Source: JBAZUK01 sp041661445
Lineage (GTDB): Bacteria > Chlamydiota > Chlamydiia > Chlamydiales > SM23-39
DNA: 64,000 nucleotides
Direction: 5' to 3'
NCBI GenBank assembly: GCA_041661445.1
Contig: JBAZUK010000003.1
Span: forward strand, 62,001 to 126,000
Under the pieces are notes generated by a model. The model saw only the letters and a program-made list of their open reading frames with translations. It was not told where the DNA came from and ran no database searches. How positions within the stretch are numbered: position 1 is the first letter of the stretch; each line of letters begins with the position of its first letter. Positions 51,486-61,222 of the stretch are shown here, piece by piece. The translations under genes and the position numbers were made by a program.

Positions 51486-52845
51486 CATATTTTTAACAAG
51501 CTGCATGGTTGGACCAAAAATCCAAAAACCAGGTACCGATCTACCAATTAAATATGAGCAAAATGGCTCATCAAAAGACAATGCCTTATCTCTCGACTCC
51601 TGGTGGAAAAATTTCAATGATGAAGATTTGAATAATTACATAAATATTGCAATAAAAAATAATTACGATCTGAAAATAGCTATTGAAAAAATCGAACAGG
51701 CAAGAAGTATTTATAGAATAAAAAAAGCAGATTTATTTCCTGAAATAAATCTTACAGCCCAAACAATAAGACAGCAAATAAGCAAAAATCTAACCACATC
51801 TTTTTTCCAAGAATCGATAAATCAAAATTACTTTCAATTTGGTTTTGATGCTATTTGGGAACTTGATTTTTTTGGAAAACTGGCCAGATCTAAACAAGCA
51901 GCATATTTTTCCTATCTGCAGACTCAGGATAGTTTGTTAAACGTATATATAATTTTGCTTAGCGACGTAGCAAAAACCTATATCGACATTATCACTTTAA
52001 AAAACAAAATCAGAATAAATGAAAGAAAACTGTTTTTACAAAACCAAATTTATGAATTAAATCTTAAAAAATTTGAATCTGGTCTTTCTTCAGAAATTTT
52101 AGAAAAAGAACAGTACAAAATAATTCAAAGCATCTCCCAGGATATTGTCAATCTGAAAACCTTTTATAAAACTAACATTAACCGCTTAGCTGTACTGCTT
52201 GGAAGAATTCCAGAAGACCTTGATAAGGATTTTAATAAAGAAAAACCAATTCCTCAAGTTGCCAAAGACATTGATGTTGGACTCCCCTCTGAGCTTTTGC
52301 GCAGAAGACCCGATATCAGAAGAGCAGAGAATCTTTTATATGAAAAAACAGCAAATATTGGTGTTGCTGTAGCTCAACTGTTTCCAAGCTTCTCTTTAAT
52401 TGGAGGCTTTAATTACGAATCTTCTAAAACGAAGAACTGGTTTACCTGGGCATCAAAAAGCTGGTTTATTGGTCCTACATTTGATCTGCCTCTGTTAGAT
52501 TTTGGCAGAAGAATTGCAAATGTCGACGCAACAAAAGCTGATGAGAAACAAGCCTTATATTCTTACAAAAACACAGTACTTCTAGCACTTGAAGATGTTG
52601 AAAATGCCTTAGTTTCATATTTTCATGAAAAACAGAATCTATCCTTAATATTGAATAAATACAATGCGCAAAAGAAAATTACAAAACTTAAAAAAGATTT
52701 ATTTACAAGCGGACTTGAGAGCAAAATAAATTATTTGGAGTATGAACTAGTCCTTCTTGATGATGAGGATGAATATATAGATAAAGAAAGAAATGTGTCG
52801 ATTGACCTTATCTCTTTAATAAAAGCATTAGGCGGCGGTTGGTAG
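51460..52845 (+). CDS. NodT-family outer-membrane efflux lipoprotein (TolC-like)
   Basis: 461 aa. The lipobox FLTSC (cysteine near residue 15) is followed by MVGPKIQKPGTDLP, the familiar start of NodT proteins. WWKNFNDEDLNNYINIAIKN, AIEKIEQARSIYRIKKADLF and PSELLRRRPDIRRAENLLYE, with VAQLFPSFSLIGGFNYESS, are the duplicated OEP repeats. It forms a trimeric outer-membrane tunnel. The operon adaptor-channel-permease-ATPase is complete, so this is a self-contained efflux system. Confidence 0.93.
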   Translation: MKKIFIIISIFLTSCMVGPKIQKPGTDLPIKYEQNGSSKDNALSLDSWWKNFNDEDLNNYINIAIKNNYDLKIAIEKIEQARSIYRIKKADLFPEINLTAQTIRQQISKNLTTSFFQESINQNYFQFGFDAIWELDFFGKLARSKQAAYFSYLQTQDSLLNVYIILLSDVAKTYIDIITLKNKIRINERKLFLQNQIYELNLKKFESGLSSEILEKEQYKIIQSISQDIVNLKTFYKTNINRLAVLLGRIPEDLDKDFNKEKPIPQVAKDIDVGLPSELLRRRPDIRRAENLLYEKTANIGVAVAQLFPSFSLIGGFNYESSKTKNWFTWASKSWFIGPTFDLPLLDFGRRIANVDATKADEKQALYSYKNTVLLALEDVENALVSYFHEKQNLSLILNKYNAQKKITKLKKDLFTSGLESKINYLEYELVLLDDEDEYIDKERNVSIDLISLIKALGGGW

Positions 52846-52848
52846 GGA

Positions 52849-54003
52849 ATGCTGAAAATCGCTATAAAAATGCTGATTAAAGATAAAGCTAAATATATTG
52901 GTATAATTCTAGGTCTTACTTTCGCTTCTTTCATAATCACCCAACAAGCGGCAATATTTGTCGGGATAATGTCAAGGACTTATGGGTTCATTTCGGACAC
53001 ATCTCAGGGAGATATTTGGGTTATGGACCCAAAAGTACAATTTATCGATGATATCAAACCGTTAAAAGATACAGTCGTAAATGTAATCAAGGGAATTGAT
53101 GGGGTCCAGTGGGCTGTTCCATTATATAAAGGGCTGATAAAAGCTAGGCTTTCTAATGGGAATTTTCAGAATTGTATTTTAATAGGGATTGATGATGCAA
53201 CCCTTATCGGAGGTCCTCCGATAATTCTGCAGGGAACAATACAAGATCTAAAATTAATTGATGCGATTATAGTCAACAAAGTCGGAGCAGAAGACAAATT
53301 AGCCCAAAAACTTCCAAACGGGAAAAAAATTCCCCTTAAAATCTTTGACGTTTTAGAATTGAATGACAATCGAAGTCAGGTTGTAGGAATATGCGATGTG
53401 CAACGAACATTCCAATCTCAACCATTGATTTATACAACTTACTCAAAAGCAACTTCATTCGCCCCTTTTGAAAGAAAAATGCTTTCTTTTGTCCTGGTAA
53501 AAGCTAAAAACGGTTCAAATATAAAAAAAGTATGTCAAAACATACAAAAATATACTAACTACTCAGCTTATACAAATGAAGAATTTAAGAAATTGACTGT
53601 TGATTATTATCTTAAATATACAGGAATTCCTTTAAATTTCGGCATAGCTGTTTTATTAGGGTTCGTAATCGGGGCTGCCATTGCAGGACAAACCTTTTAT
53701 AACTTTATATTAGACAATCAAAGATATTTAGCAGTGTTTAAGGCTATGGGAGCTCAAAATAATGTATTGATAAAAATGACTCTTCTTCAGGTGACGTGGG
53801 TTGGTTTTATCGGATGGGCGTTAGGGGCCGGTTTCGCCTCTTTTTTTGGTTTTTTAATGAAAAATACAGATCTTTCTTTCAAGCTCCCCTGGGAATTATT
53901 CTTATTTACAATCGGCTCGATCTTTTTCATTTGTCTGGTAGCAACACTACTTAGTTTAAGAAAAGTTATGAGAGTTGAACCCGCCATAGTATTTAAAACG
54001 TAA
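52849..54003 (+). CDS. FtsX/MacB-type ABC permease (DevC-like)
   Basis: 384 aa. One N-terminal transmembrane helix (about 15-38) is followed by a periplasmic MacB-type domain (about 40-255, GISRTYGF-like IMSRTYGFISDTSQGDIWVM and DGVQWAVPLYKGLIKA), and three C-terminal helices (about 265-375) follow with FKAMGAQNNVLIKMTLLQVT. The single-permease four-helix layout with a separate ATPase and a DevB-like adaptor resembles the DevBCA exporters. Mechanically it would push substrate through the adaptor and outer-membrane tunnel. The substrate is unknown. Confidence 0.88.
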   Translation: MLKIAIKMLIKDKAKYIGIILGLTFASFIITQQAAIFVGIMSRTYGFISDTSQGDIWVMDPKVQFIDDIKPLKDTVVNVIKGIDGVQWAVPLYKGLIKARLSNGNFQNCILIGIDDATLIGGPPIILQGTIQDLKLIDAIIVNKVGAEDKLAQKLPNGKKIPLKIFDVLELNDNRSQVVGICDVQRTFQSQPLIYTTYSKATSFAPFERKMLSFVLVKAKNGSNIKKVCQNIQKYTNYSAYTNEEFKKLTVDYYLKYTGIPLNFGIAVLLGFVIGAAIAGQTFYNFILDNQRYLAVFKAMGAQNNVLIKMTLLQVTWVGFIGWALGAGFASFFGFLMKNTDLSFKLPWELFLFTIGSIFFICLVATLLSLRKVMRVEPAIVFKT

Positions 54004-54009
54004 AAGCTT

Positions 54010-54711
54010 ATGGAAAATTATATAATTGAATGTTCTAAAGTAAAAAAAACATTTTTTACTGGAACCCAGCAGGTTGATGCCTTAAAAGACGTAAATTTAA
54101 AAATTAAGGAAAATGAACTTTTGATGCTCATGGGGCCATCCGGTTCAGGTAAAACAACTCTTCTTTCCGTAATTGCAGGGATTTTATTACATACTGAAGG
54201 CGAAATTTCCGTTTTAAACAAAAACCTAAAAATGCTCACATCGGATGAAAGAACTGATTTTAGGGGAAAAAATATCGGTTTTGTTTTTCAATCTTTCAAT
54301 TTAATTCCCTATTTAACTGTAATTGAAAATGTATCTATTCCCCTTTTAATTCAAAATATAAAAAAAGATGAAGCAGAAACTACAGCAAAAAATTTATTAA
54401 TCAAATTAGGCATAGGACATCTTATAAACAGATACCCTCAAGAACTCTCGGGAGGAGAACAGCAGCGCGTTTCTATAGCCAGAGGATGCGTCCATAACCC
54501 TAAAATAATACTATGCGACGAACCTACAAGCTATCTGGACGCAGAAAACGGTAAAAAGGCTATGGAAATATTAAAAAAAATCCAAACGGAAAACAAATCC
54601 ACCCTGATTATAGTAACTCATGATCCCAGAATATTAGATTTTGCCGACAGAATAATTGAAATACAAGATGGCACTATCAAAAATGAAAAAATAAATTCAA
54701 ACAATCACTAA
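54010..54711 (+). CDS. ABC transporter ATPase, LolD/MacB/DevA-like
   Basis: 233 aa, one nucleotide-binding domain. Walker A GPSGSGKTTLLSVIAG, Q-loop VFQSFNLIPYLTVIENV, signature LSGGEQQRVSIARG, Walker B IILCDEPTSYLDAENGKKA and switch His in IIVTHDPRI are all intact. It powers the FtsX-type permease encoded six bases upstream. Last gene of the efflux operon; its stop overlaps the end of the convergent membrane-protein gene by four bases. Confidence 0.93.
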   Translation: MENYIIECSKVKKTFFTGTQQVDALKDVNLKIKENELLMLMGPSGSGKTTLLSVIAGILLHTEGEISVLNKNLKMLTSDERTDFRGKNIGFVFQSFNLIPYLTVIENVSIPLLIQNIKKDEAETTAKNLLIKLGIGHLINRYPQELSGGEQQRVSIARGCVHNPKIILCDEPTSYLDAENGKKAMEILKKIQTENKSTLIIVTHDPRILDFADRIIEIQDGTIKNEKINSNNH

Positions 54712-55253
54712 GCTTTATCTGTACTTTCATCTGGAACTAAAAAATAAACCTCTCTATCTTCTAATTTAAATAAATGCTGAAAAGCAGTCTTAATTGCCAT
54801 TCCTCCAGAAGTCATAGCAGCGCCAATCAAGCCATAAGTTGGCGATAAGCATGTTTGAATAATATTTATTGTGCCTAATAAATAATTAATGTTGTCGTTC
54901 TGGATTTTTGATATTGGTTTAGAAGAAAAAGCATTTCTTAAAGCTAAGATGCCAGCTCCATATAAAACACCTTGTAATAAGGCTTCATTTAATGAAGATC
55001 CCCAATGGCTTACATATTCAATTGCCGATGTTGGAGCCATAAAATAAGAAAATAGAAGAGTTAAACCAAAAAATATAATAGATTTATTTTCTTTGATAAA
55101 ATCACAGACATTTTGCGCAGTTCTATACATCTTGTTTTTGGTTTCAGCCGAAATCAAATTAATTTTTAAGTTTGGAATCTTAAAAAACCGACTCTTTTTA
55201 GCACTAGTAGATGGACTAGCTATTGGAGATATCTTAGTAGTTGTTGCTGTCAT
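54708..55253 (-). CDS. Membrane protein of unknown function (Inc-like candidate)
   Basis: 181 aa, not recognised. The first 50 residues are Ser/Thr/Lys-rich (MTATTTKISPIASPSTSAKK). Hydrophobic helices follow at about 63-78 and 95-112, with a shorter one near 130-155, and the C-terminus is polar (DREVYFLVPDESTDKA). There is no cleavable signal. Two close hydrophobic helices after a Ser/Thr-rich leader is the general pattern of chlamydial inclusion-membrane proteins, but the loop is longer than usual, so this is only a guess. The gene converges with the ABC ATPase gene. Confidence 0.6.
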   Translation of the reverse strand: MTATTTKISPIASPSTSAKKSRFFKIPNLKINLISAETKNKMYRTAQNVCDFIKENKSIIFFGLTLLFSYFMAPTSAIEYVSHWGSSLNEALLQGVLYGAGILALRNAFSSKPISKIQNDNINYLLGTINIIQTCLSPTYGLIGAAMTSGGMAIKTAFQHLFKLEDREVYFLVPDESTDKA

Positions 55254-55508
55254 AATAAAACCTATAATTAAAAATTTAATTGCAAAAGGATATATTTATT
55301 ATGAATTTATCACAATACATAAAAAATATTTTAATAATTATTATTAAAAATTATAATTCTTCTTTTCTAAAATTTTTCCGAAAAAAAATTATTATTAAAA
55401 AAACCTTATCCTGAATAACAAATAATTTTTGTTAACGAAAAACTAAGACTGAAATCCAGCTGCAAGCAATCCAAAGAATCAAGGATATCACTTGCAGTTT
55501 TGAATCAA

Positions 55509-56705
55509 TCAACTATATTGCTTAAAAATATATACCGCTTCAAGGACCATAACCATTAACCCAATAATTAGCAAAATCCCAAGCATTACTTTTTCACCAT
55601 AAATTTTGAAACTTGATTTAAGTTTCATTTTGTACCTGCCAACCCAAACCATCAAAACAGGCAAAATACCATTCAAAAACGCTTCGCCGAATCCTCCGGC
55701 AATTCCAATCGCTAAAACAAAGATTCCTGGATTAAGCACTGTTAAAATAAAAGGAGGAATAAAAGTTAAAAGACAAAGCAAAAACCTATCTTTCCCATGT
55801 CTTTTCATTTTCAATCCGTCGCCCAAAAAATCAACTACTGAAAAAGCAACACCTAATAAAGATGTTACTATCGCAAAAAGACCAAAAATATTTCCCATAG
55901 CATAAATCCACCCTTTCCCAGTAATGGATTCTAAAGCATTTATGATTGGCAAACCTGATTTTAAAGTAGATTCAATCACCTCTTTAGGAATGGCTCCGAT
56001 GATCAGATACTGCCACAAAATGTAAATAAAAAATGGTATAATAGTTCCGCAGAAAATGGAATATCGCATTAATTTTGGGTTTCGGTTGAAGTGAAAGGTA
56101 AGAGATGGAATTACATTGTGATATCCAAAAGCGCTAAACAATACGGGAGCTGCATATACAACATTAGTCCAATTTACAAATAGAAATCTTTCAAAAACAA
56201 CGTTCTTACTTCCGGCTCCAATCAAGGCAAAATATGATATAAACAAAGCAGCCATCAAAATATAATTCACCCTATCAACAAATTTTATTCCTAAACTAAC
56301 AATACTACCGAATAATAGTCCAAAAACCGCATAAGAGATCCAACCTTTTAAAGTGATATGAAAAATTGCTTCAATAAAAGTTGCAAGCAAAGGTGCTCCG
56401 GCTGCAAAATAAGCAATCATCAAACAATAGTATAAAAAAATAAAAGTTGCCCCTGAGACGATCTTTCCTTTATTACTCAAAAATCTTTTCGACATTGAAA
56501 GAACATTTGCGCCATTAGGCATCCAAAGAGTCGCTTCCAAGAACAACAGTCCTGTTAGAAACATGAAAAGCCATACAAAAAATGTGATAACAAAAGCAGG
56601 TAAAAATCCGGCAAGCCCAGTTATAAGCGGAATGGCCAGCATTCCGGCACCTATTGTCGTACCTGCAATCAGCAAAGTGACTGAAATAAATTCTTTAATT
56701 TTCAT
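55509..56705 (-). CDS. tyrP: Aromatic amino acid permease (HAAAP family, TyrP-like)
   Basis: 398 aa, about eleven transmembrane helices. LIAGTTIGAGMLAIPLITGL is the HAAAP signature at the first helix, and the middle has APVLFSAFGYHNVIPSLTFH, typical of tyrosine/tryptophan permeases. It imports Tyr or Trp with protons. Chlamydia genomes carry tandem tyrP genes; here one copy is visible. The promoter region on the right (56706-56925) separates it from the divergent yggU gene. Confidence 0.88.
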   Translation of the reverse strand: MKIKEFISVTLLIAGTTIGAGMLAIPLITGLAGFLPAFVITFFVWLFMFLTGLLFLEATLWMPNGANVLSMSKRFLSNKGKIVSGATFIFLYYCLMIAYFAAGAPLLATFIEAIFHITLKGWISYAVFGLLFGSIVSLGIKFVDRVNYILMAALFISYFALIGAGSKNVVFERFLFVNWTNVVYAAPVLFSAFGYHNVIPSLTFHFNRNPKLMRYSIFCGTIIPFFIYILWQYLIIGAIPKEVIESTLKSGLPIINALESITGKGWIYAMGNIFGLFAIVTSLLGVAFSVVDFLGDGLKMKRHGKDRFLLCLLTFIPPFILTVLNPGIFVLAIGIAGGFGEAFLNGILPVLMVWVGRYKMKLKSSFKIYGEKVMLGILLIIGLMVMVLEAVYIFKQYS

Positions 56706-56925
56706 ACTTAACTCCTATTACTAATCAATGATTACTTATTTTGAAAATTTTTAAAAATAAAATTATTTACTGATTCCCAGCTAAAAAGCTAGAATGGAAG
56801 AGATGAAAAAAAAGATTTGATTCTATATAATTTTTCATAAAAACAATTTTACTTTTATTTGTTTTTTTTATCAAACGAAAGTTGATTTTTTTATTAACAC
56901 CTTAAACTATAAAGAAAAAAGAAGC

Positions 56926-57198
56926 ATGCTGATAAAAGTTAAAATTATTCCTAAATCAAAAATTAATAAGATCGTCGAGTTTGAAAATGATATATTGAAA
57001 ATTAAAATAAAGGCCGTACCTGAAAAAGGAAAAGCAAATGAAGAGCTTATTAAGTTTTTATCTGAAATATTTTCTATTTCTAAAAAAGATATAAAAATAG
57101 TTTCCGGCCATCATGCCAAAATAAAATTGATTCAAATCGATGGGATCACAATAGATAATGTAATACAAACAGTTGCAGATCAAAATCAAAAAAAATGA
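56926..57198 (+). CDS. YggU-family (DUF167) protein
   Basis: 90 aa. The whole DUF167 domain is present: KVKIIPKSKINKIVEFENDI, LKIKIKAVPEKGKANEELIK, FLSEIF and the VSGHHAKIKLIQIDG end. It is a small conserved alpha/beta protein of unclear role found across bacteria, archaea and eukaryotes. AAAGAAGC before the ATG is a plausible ribosome-binding site. The next gene converges ten bases away. Confidence 0.9.
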   Translation: MLIKVKIIPKSKINKIVEFENDILKIKIKAVPEKGKANEELIKFLSEIFSISKKDIKIVSGHHAKIKLIQIDGITIDNVIQTVADQNQKK

Positions 57199-57207
57199 TA
57201 TCGGAAA

Positions 57208-57564
57208 TCACAAGTTATTTGCCTGCTTTTTTTGTAATTCAACTTTTTTTATTTTCAACTCATCTATTTGTTTTTGAATCTTTAAAGCGACCTTTTTATT
57301 CTCATCAGCTAATTTCCAATGCTGTTTTGCCCTTTGAAGTTCTCCTTCCATAAATTGAAACCTTTCCGCTTCGTGGGAATGTTTGATGGCTTTTGATTCA
57401 TATCCCCTTTTCATTTCTTCCAGCTCGCTAATCTTGGTATTAATGACATTTATCTCATCGTTGCCTGATTTGGAAAAGCTTGAAACAGATGAAAATAGAG
57501 CAAAAATCGAAATGAAAAAGATCATTGTTATTATAAAAACTCTTGATATTTTTATTCTTTTCAT
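57208..57564 (-). CDS. Exported or membrane-anchored coiled-coil protein
   Basis: 118 aa from the ATG at 57564, which has AAGGAGC about ten bases upstream; the longer reading from 57627 has no such site. A hydrophobic N-terminal helix (VFIITMIFFISIFALFSSVS) acts as signal or anchor. It is followed by a long charged helix with heptad spacing (about 45-115: INVINTKISELEEMKRGYES, then KALKIQKQIDELKIKKVELQ-type repeats). A coiled-coil envelope protein is likely, but no family is recognised. Confidence 0.65.
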   Translation of the reverse strand: MKRIKISRVFIITMIFFISIFALFSSVSSFSKSGNDEINVINTKISELEEMKRGYESKAIKHSHEAERFQFMEGELQRAKQHWKLADENKKVALKIQKQIDELKIKKVELQKKQANNL

Positions 57565-57675
57565 TTGAAAATGCTCCTTTTTACATATTCTTATTTTTAA
57601 ATTATTCAATTTCAGATAAATACTCAAATTTTTTCTGGTTTTGTTAATTTTTTTTATTTAAAATCAGATCGTTTT

Positions 57676-58668
57676 ATGAAAATTATATATTTATTATTAC
57701 TTATATTCAGTTTTGGTTTTGCCAATCCTATCACCTTAAAAGAAAAGCTTATTAAAGCTCATAAAGGTGATTATGTTGTATTTGAATATAATAAAATTTT
57801 TTCTGTCGTTAAAGTTTTCGATTTAGATGAAAAAAATTTATTTTTAGAAGAAATTACCGTTTCAAAAGCTAGTCTCGATACAGAGATCAATTTTAAAAAA
57901 TGGGTAGAAGATGGAGCATTGAATAACTCATCCTGGACAATTTATAAAATTAATTTGACTGACAGCAAAATTGAAGCAGCCTTTTCGATTTCAAGAAATT
58001 GCTGGATTAACTTAATTAACAATGAAAGTTTGGTTACGGGCCTCATGAATTTAAAACTCAAGGAATTGAAAAACGACGAAAGAAAAAAAATAGGACCAGC
58101 TCCGCAATTAGGTGAATTTGATACAAGGGCCTTATGGAATCCAGAAAAAATCTTAAATTCAAAAAAGATCAAATCAGCCAAATTTAACGCTTATAGATCA
58201 ATATGGCCCGATGACGGATCTGAATTTGCCATGAAAATTTTTGACGTATACTTTGATAATTCTTTTTCTTTTCCATATTTTATTGAAATCAATAACGGTC
58301 ATGTAAGCTATATGATAAAAACTATTGATTCAGGAAGTAATTTATATTCCCCTATCAAATCTTTTCCTGCAAAAGACCCTGAAATTATTGAAGTCAAAAA
58401 AAATGACACTAGCCTCGTTTTATATTTAAAAAATTCTCAAGACTTAAAAAGCTTTAACCTTTTTGCAATTGATATTTCTAAAGATGAAAGAACTATCCAT
58501 CCCCTAGAACACCAAATAGTGATTCAAAATAATCTTTTACTACTTGAAGTCGATATAAACTTTTTAAACAATATCTTAGAAAAAAATCATAAATATAAAC
58601 TTGTCGTTAACACTAAATTTCCAAAAGATATCTTTATCGAAAGTAAAAACATTTTACTTTGGAAATAG
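57676..58668 (+). CDS. Exported protein of unknown function, possibly chlamydia-specific
   Basis: 330 aa with a signal peptide (MKIIYLLLLIFSFGFANP). The mature protein is mixed alpha/beta: KAHKGDYVVFEYNKIFSVVK, then a WVEDGALNNSSWTIYKINLT stretch, PAPQLGEFDTRALWNPEKIL and FDVYFDNSFSFPYFIEINNG near the middle, and a second beta-domain (about 235-325). No catalytic motif is visible. It is probably periplasmic or on the outer-membrane inner face. I do not know its function; it feels like a conserved chlamydial hypothetical from its place near lepB-ileS. Confidence 0.6.
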   Translation: MKIIYLLLLIFSFGFANPITLKEKLIKAHKGDYVVFEYNKIFSVVKVFDLDEKNLFLEEITVSKASLDTEINFKKWVEDGALNNSSWTIYKINLTDSKIEAAFSISRNCWINLINNESLVTGLMNLKLKELKNDERKKIGPAPQLGEFDTRALWNPEKILNSKKIKSAKFNAYRSIWPDDGSEFAMKIFDVYFDNSFSFPYFIEINNGHVSYMIKTIDSGSNLYSPIKSFPAKDPEIIEVKKNDTSLVLYLKNSQDLKSFNLFAIDISKDERTIHPLEHQIVIQNNLLLLEVDINFLNNILEKNHKYKLVVNTKFPKDIFIESKNILLWK

Positions 58669-59002
58669 TATTTATTACATTAATTTTTAATAAGATAATC
58701 TCTAATAATTTTAACAAAAAATTAATAAAGAAATCCCATCTTATGAACAGAAATCGCTTTAATTTTAAAAAATTTTTTATCACTTACTTAATTTTTGATA
58801 ATCTCATTCATATCTCTAGTTTTCTATAGATAAAACTGACATTTAAAAAAAACTTAAAAAAAATATTGAAAATTTTCATGTATTGTTATATTTTTCTTTA
58901 TTAGTTATTTTTGAACAAACTTTCCACAATATAAATCTTTTAATTGCTAAAATTATATATTTTCCATTAAAATAATATGTTTATTTTTTAAAGGAAAATG
59001 GA
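58669..59002. other. Intergenic region upstream of lepB
   Basis: About 330 very AT-rich bases. AAAGGAAAATGGA immediately before 59003 contains the lepB ribosome-binding site. I see no gene or strong hairpin. Confidence 0.45.
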
Positions 59003-60874
59003 ATGTTTAGTAACAAAACATATTCACTATACAAATGCAAAAAAATTCTTAGACAAGTATATTCTCTTTATAAGAGAAAGAAAAAAAATCTAACTGAAAT
59101 TCAAAAAAAACGTTTTGAAAACATTTTAAACTCTCTTCAAGCTTCTATCTTCAAAAAAAATAAAAAAGCCGCTGAAGCTGCCGCTAAAAACTTAGAAAAT
59201 TTAACTATTTTGCATCTTAAAAAAACTCCCTTTGAAAAATTTTTCGATATAACTGTGTCGCTTATTTTTGCAATTATCGTCGCATTTGTTTTAATAAGAC
59301 AGATGTGGTTTGAATTATACACCATTCCTACTGGATCTATGAGACCCACTTTAAAGGAAAAAGACTTTGTAATTGTTTCAAAAACTGATTATTCAATAAA
59401 CGTCCCGTTCATGAATAAACATTTTTACTTCGATCCAAACTTACTCAATAGAGGCTCGATTGTTGTTTTATCTTCTGCCAATTTAGATCTTCCTGATACA
59501 AACATGCTCTATTTTTATGTTTTTCCCGGAAAAAAACAATTTGTAAAAAGGTTAATAGGAAAGCCTGGCGACATTTTATATTTTTACGGTGGAAAAATTT
59601 ATGGAATAGATAAAAATGGAAATGAAATAGAAGAGCTCTGGAAAAGCCCTTGGATCAAGCAAATCGAACATATTCCTTTTATCAGATTTGAAGGAAGAGC
59701 TCTATCAGCAGGTAATAATTCTCAAGGCAATAGTTCTATGGTTTTTTATCAAATGAATGAACCTATAGCCTTATTAAACATCAATGCATTAAGTCAAATA
59801 GAAGGTTCTATTATTACCGGTCACTCCTCTGCATTTACCAAAGATTCTCAAATAAAAAATTATTTCGACATTTGGGGTATTAGCAATTATGCGATGTCAA
59901 GAATTTTGTCGAAAGAAGAGGTAGAAAACTTCTCTCTTGCCTCGTTAGATGGCGTCGAAAATGCTCCTTTATACTTAGAATTAACACACCACCCCAGCCT
60001 AAAAAACGCAAAAATAATTCGGGATGAGATGGGAAGGTTAAGACCAGGATTGTCATATGAAAGATCTTTAATTGCATTAAACGAAGATAGTTTGAAAAAG
60101 ATATTCAATTCCATTTATACAGCTAGATTCGTTGTAAAAAACGGATACATATATCGTTACGGCTCAAATTTTAAAGACACTAAATATTTAGTGAAAATTG
60201 ATGGCGTCGGTGATGGATGTTATGAGATTCAAGATGGAAAAGCATATCGGGTTAACTTTCTTGGTATTATTACCAAATTAAAAGAAGATCATCCACTTAA
60301 TACTTTTTCTATCGAGAAAACCAAAACGTTTTATAATTTAGGAATAGAATTTATAACTCTTTTGAATCCTGGTAAAAACAATCAAAACTTTGTCCCTTCG
60401 AGATATGCATATTTCAAAGATAGAGGTTTATATCTTATGGGCCATCAAATCTTGAAAAAAAATGACTCTGCTATATTTAATTTCCTGCAAAGAGAATATA
60501 AAAAACAATCTACTTATGCTAATTATTTTCCTTTCGAAGATCAAGGGGCTCCATTAGATGAAAACGGGAATTTGAAAAAGGACTTTATTAAAAAATATGG
60601 AATCACAATCCCAGAAAACATGTGCATGGTGCTTGGCGACAATCATGCTCAGAGCGCTGACAGTAGAGAATTTGGCTTTGTTCCTTTGAACAACCTGAAA
60701 GGTGGTGTGAATTTTATTTTCTGGCCTCCTTCAAAAAGATGGGGATTACCCTTCCAGCCAGATTATTTAGCTATTACACTGCCAACAATAATCATCTGGA
60801 CTATAGCCGGTTTAACTATTTTAATAAGTATAATTTACTTTAAAACAAAAGCTAAAAAGCCATTAAAATTTTAA
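59003..60874 (+). CDS. lepB: Signal peptidase I, large chlamydial type
   Basis: 623 aa, about twice the E. coli enzyme, the size class I know from Chlamydia. The N-terminal cytoplasmic helical part is followed by a transmembrane helix (about 78-98). Box B TIPTGSMRPTL has the catalytic Ser at 112, and box D KKQFVKRLIGKPGD has the general-base Lys at 182. Box E GDNHAQSADSREFGFVP lies near residue 550. Between D and E is a large insertion (about 190-530) of unknown role. A second hydrophobic helix near 592-612 anchors the C-terminus. It cleaves Sec and Tat signal peptides at the inner membrane. Confidence 0.94.
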   Translation: MFSNKTYSLYKCKKILRQVYSLYKRKKKNLTEIQKKRFENILNSLQASIFKKNKKAAEAAAKNLENLTILHLKKTPFEKFFDITVSLIFAIIVAFVLIRQMWFELYTIPTGSMRPTLKEKDFVIVSKTDYSINVPFMNKHFYFDPNLLNRGSIVVLSSANLDLPDTNMLYFYVFPGKKQFVKRLIGKPGDILYFYGGKIYGIDKNGNEIEELWKSPWIKQIEHIPFIRFEGRALSAGNNSQGNSSMVFYQMNEPIALLNINALSQIEGSIITGHSSAFTKDSQIKNYFDIWGISNYAMSRILSKEEVENFSLASLDGVENAPLYLELTHHPSLKNAKIIRDEMGRLRPGLSYERSLIALNEDSLKKIFNSIYTARFVVKNGYIYRYGSNFKDTKYLVKIDGVGDGCYEIQDGKAYRVNFLGIITKLKEDHPLNTFSIEKTKTFYNLGIEFITLLNPGKNNQNFVPSRYAYFKDRGLYLMGHQILKKNDSAIFNFLQREYKKQSTYANYFPFEDQGAPLDENGNLKKDFIKKYGITIPENMCMVLGDNHAQSADSREFGFVPLNNLKGGVNFIFWPPSKRWGLPFQPDYLAITLPTIIIWTIAGLTILISIIYFKTKAKKPLKF

Positions 60875-61222
60875 GAAAACAACACTTGAAATTACGAAAT
60901 AAAATTTCGCGGAAAAATCAATTGTTTTTAAACCTAGATTAGGCAGTTAGCAGGTTTTTATTCAGAGCTCGCTGCATTCTGAATTTTCCAATGGATATTA
61001 TCAATATATTGATTTATTTCAGTGTTTTCATAAGCTGTAGTATAATTTATTATTAAAATTTTAGATTGCAACAAACCCATTCAAGGAAATTACTCAAAAA
61101 AATAGACCTACAATTGTTTTCAAAAAATTACTTTCAAAATCTCTCCACATCCGACTGTAGAGAGATTGATTTATTTCTTAAAAACAATCTTAAACTGTTT
61201 TTTTGCTTAATTGTGAACTGGA
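60875..61222. other. Convergent intergenic region between lepB and ileS
   Basis: About 350 bases. It holds the ileS terminator hairpin (61138-61167, separate entry). The stretch 60950-61030 contains GCAG/CTGC and TATTGATT repeats without a clear structure. No gene is seen. Confidence 0.45.
61138..61167 (-). terminator. Probable ileS terminator
   Basis: Stem AATCTCTC (61138-61145) / GAGAGATT (61160-61167), about 55 bases after the ileS stop on the minus strand. The following minus-strand sequence is TTGAAAG, so the T-tract is short; efficiency is uncertain. Confidence 0.5.
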
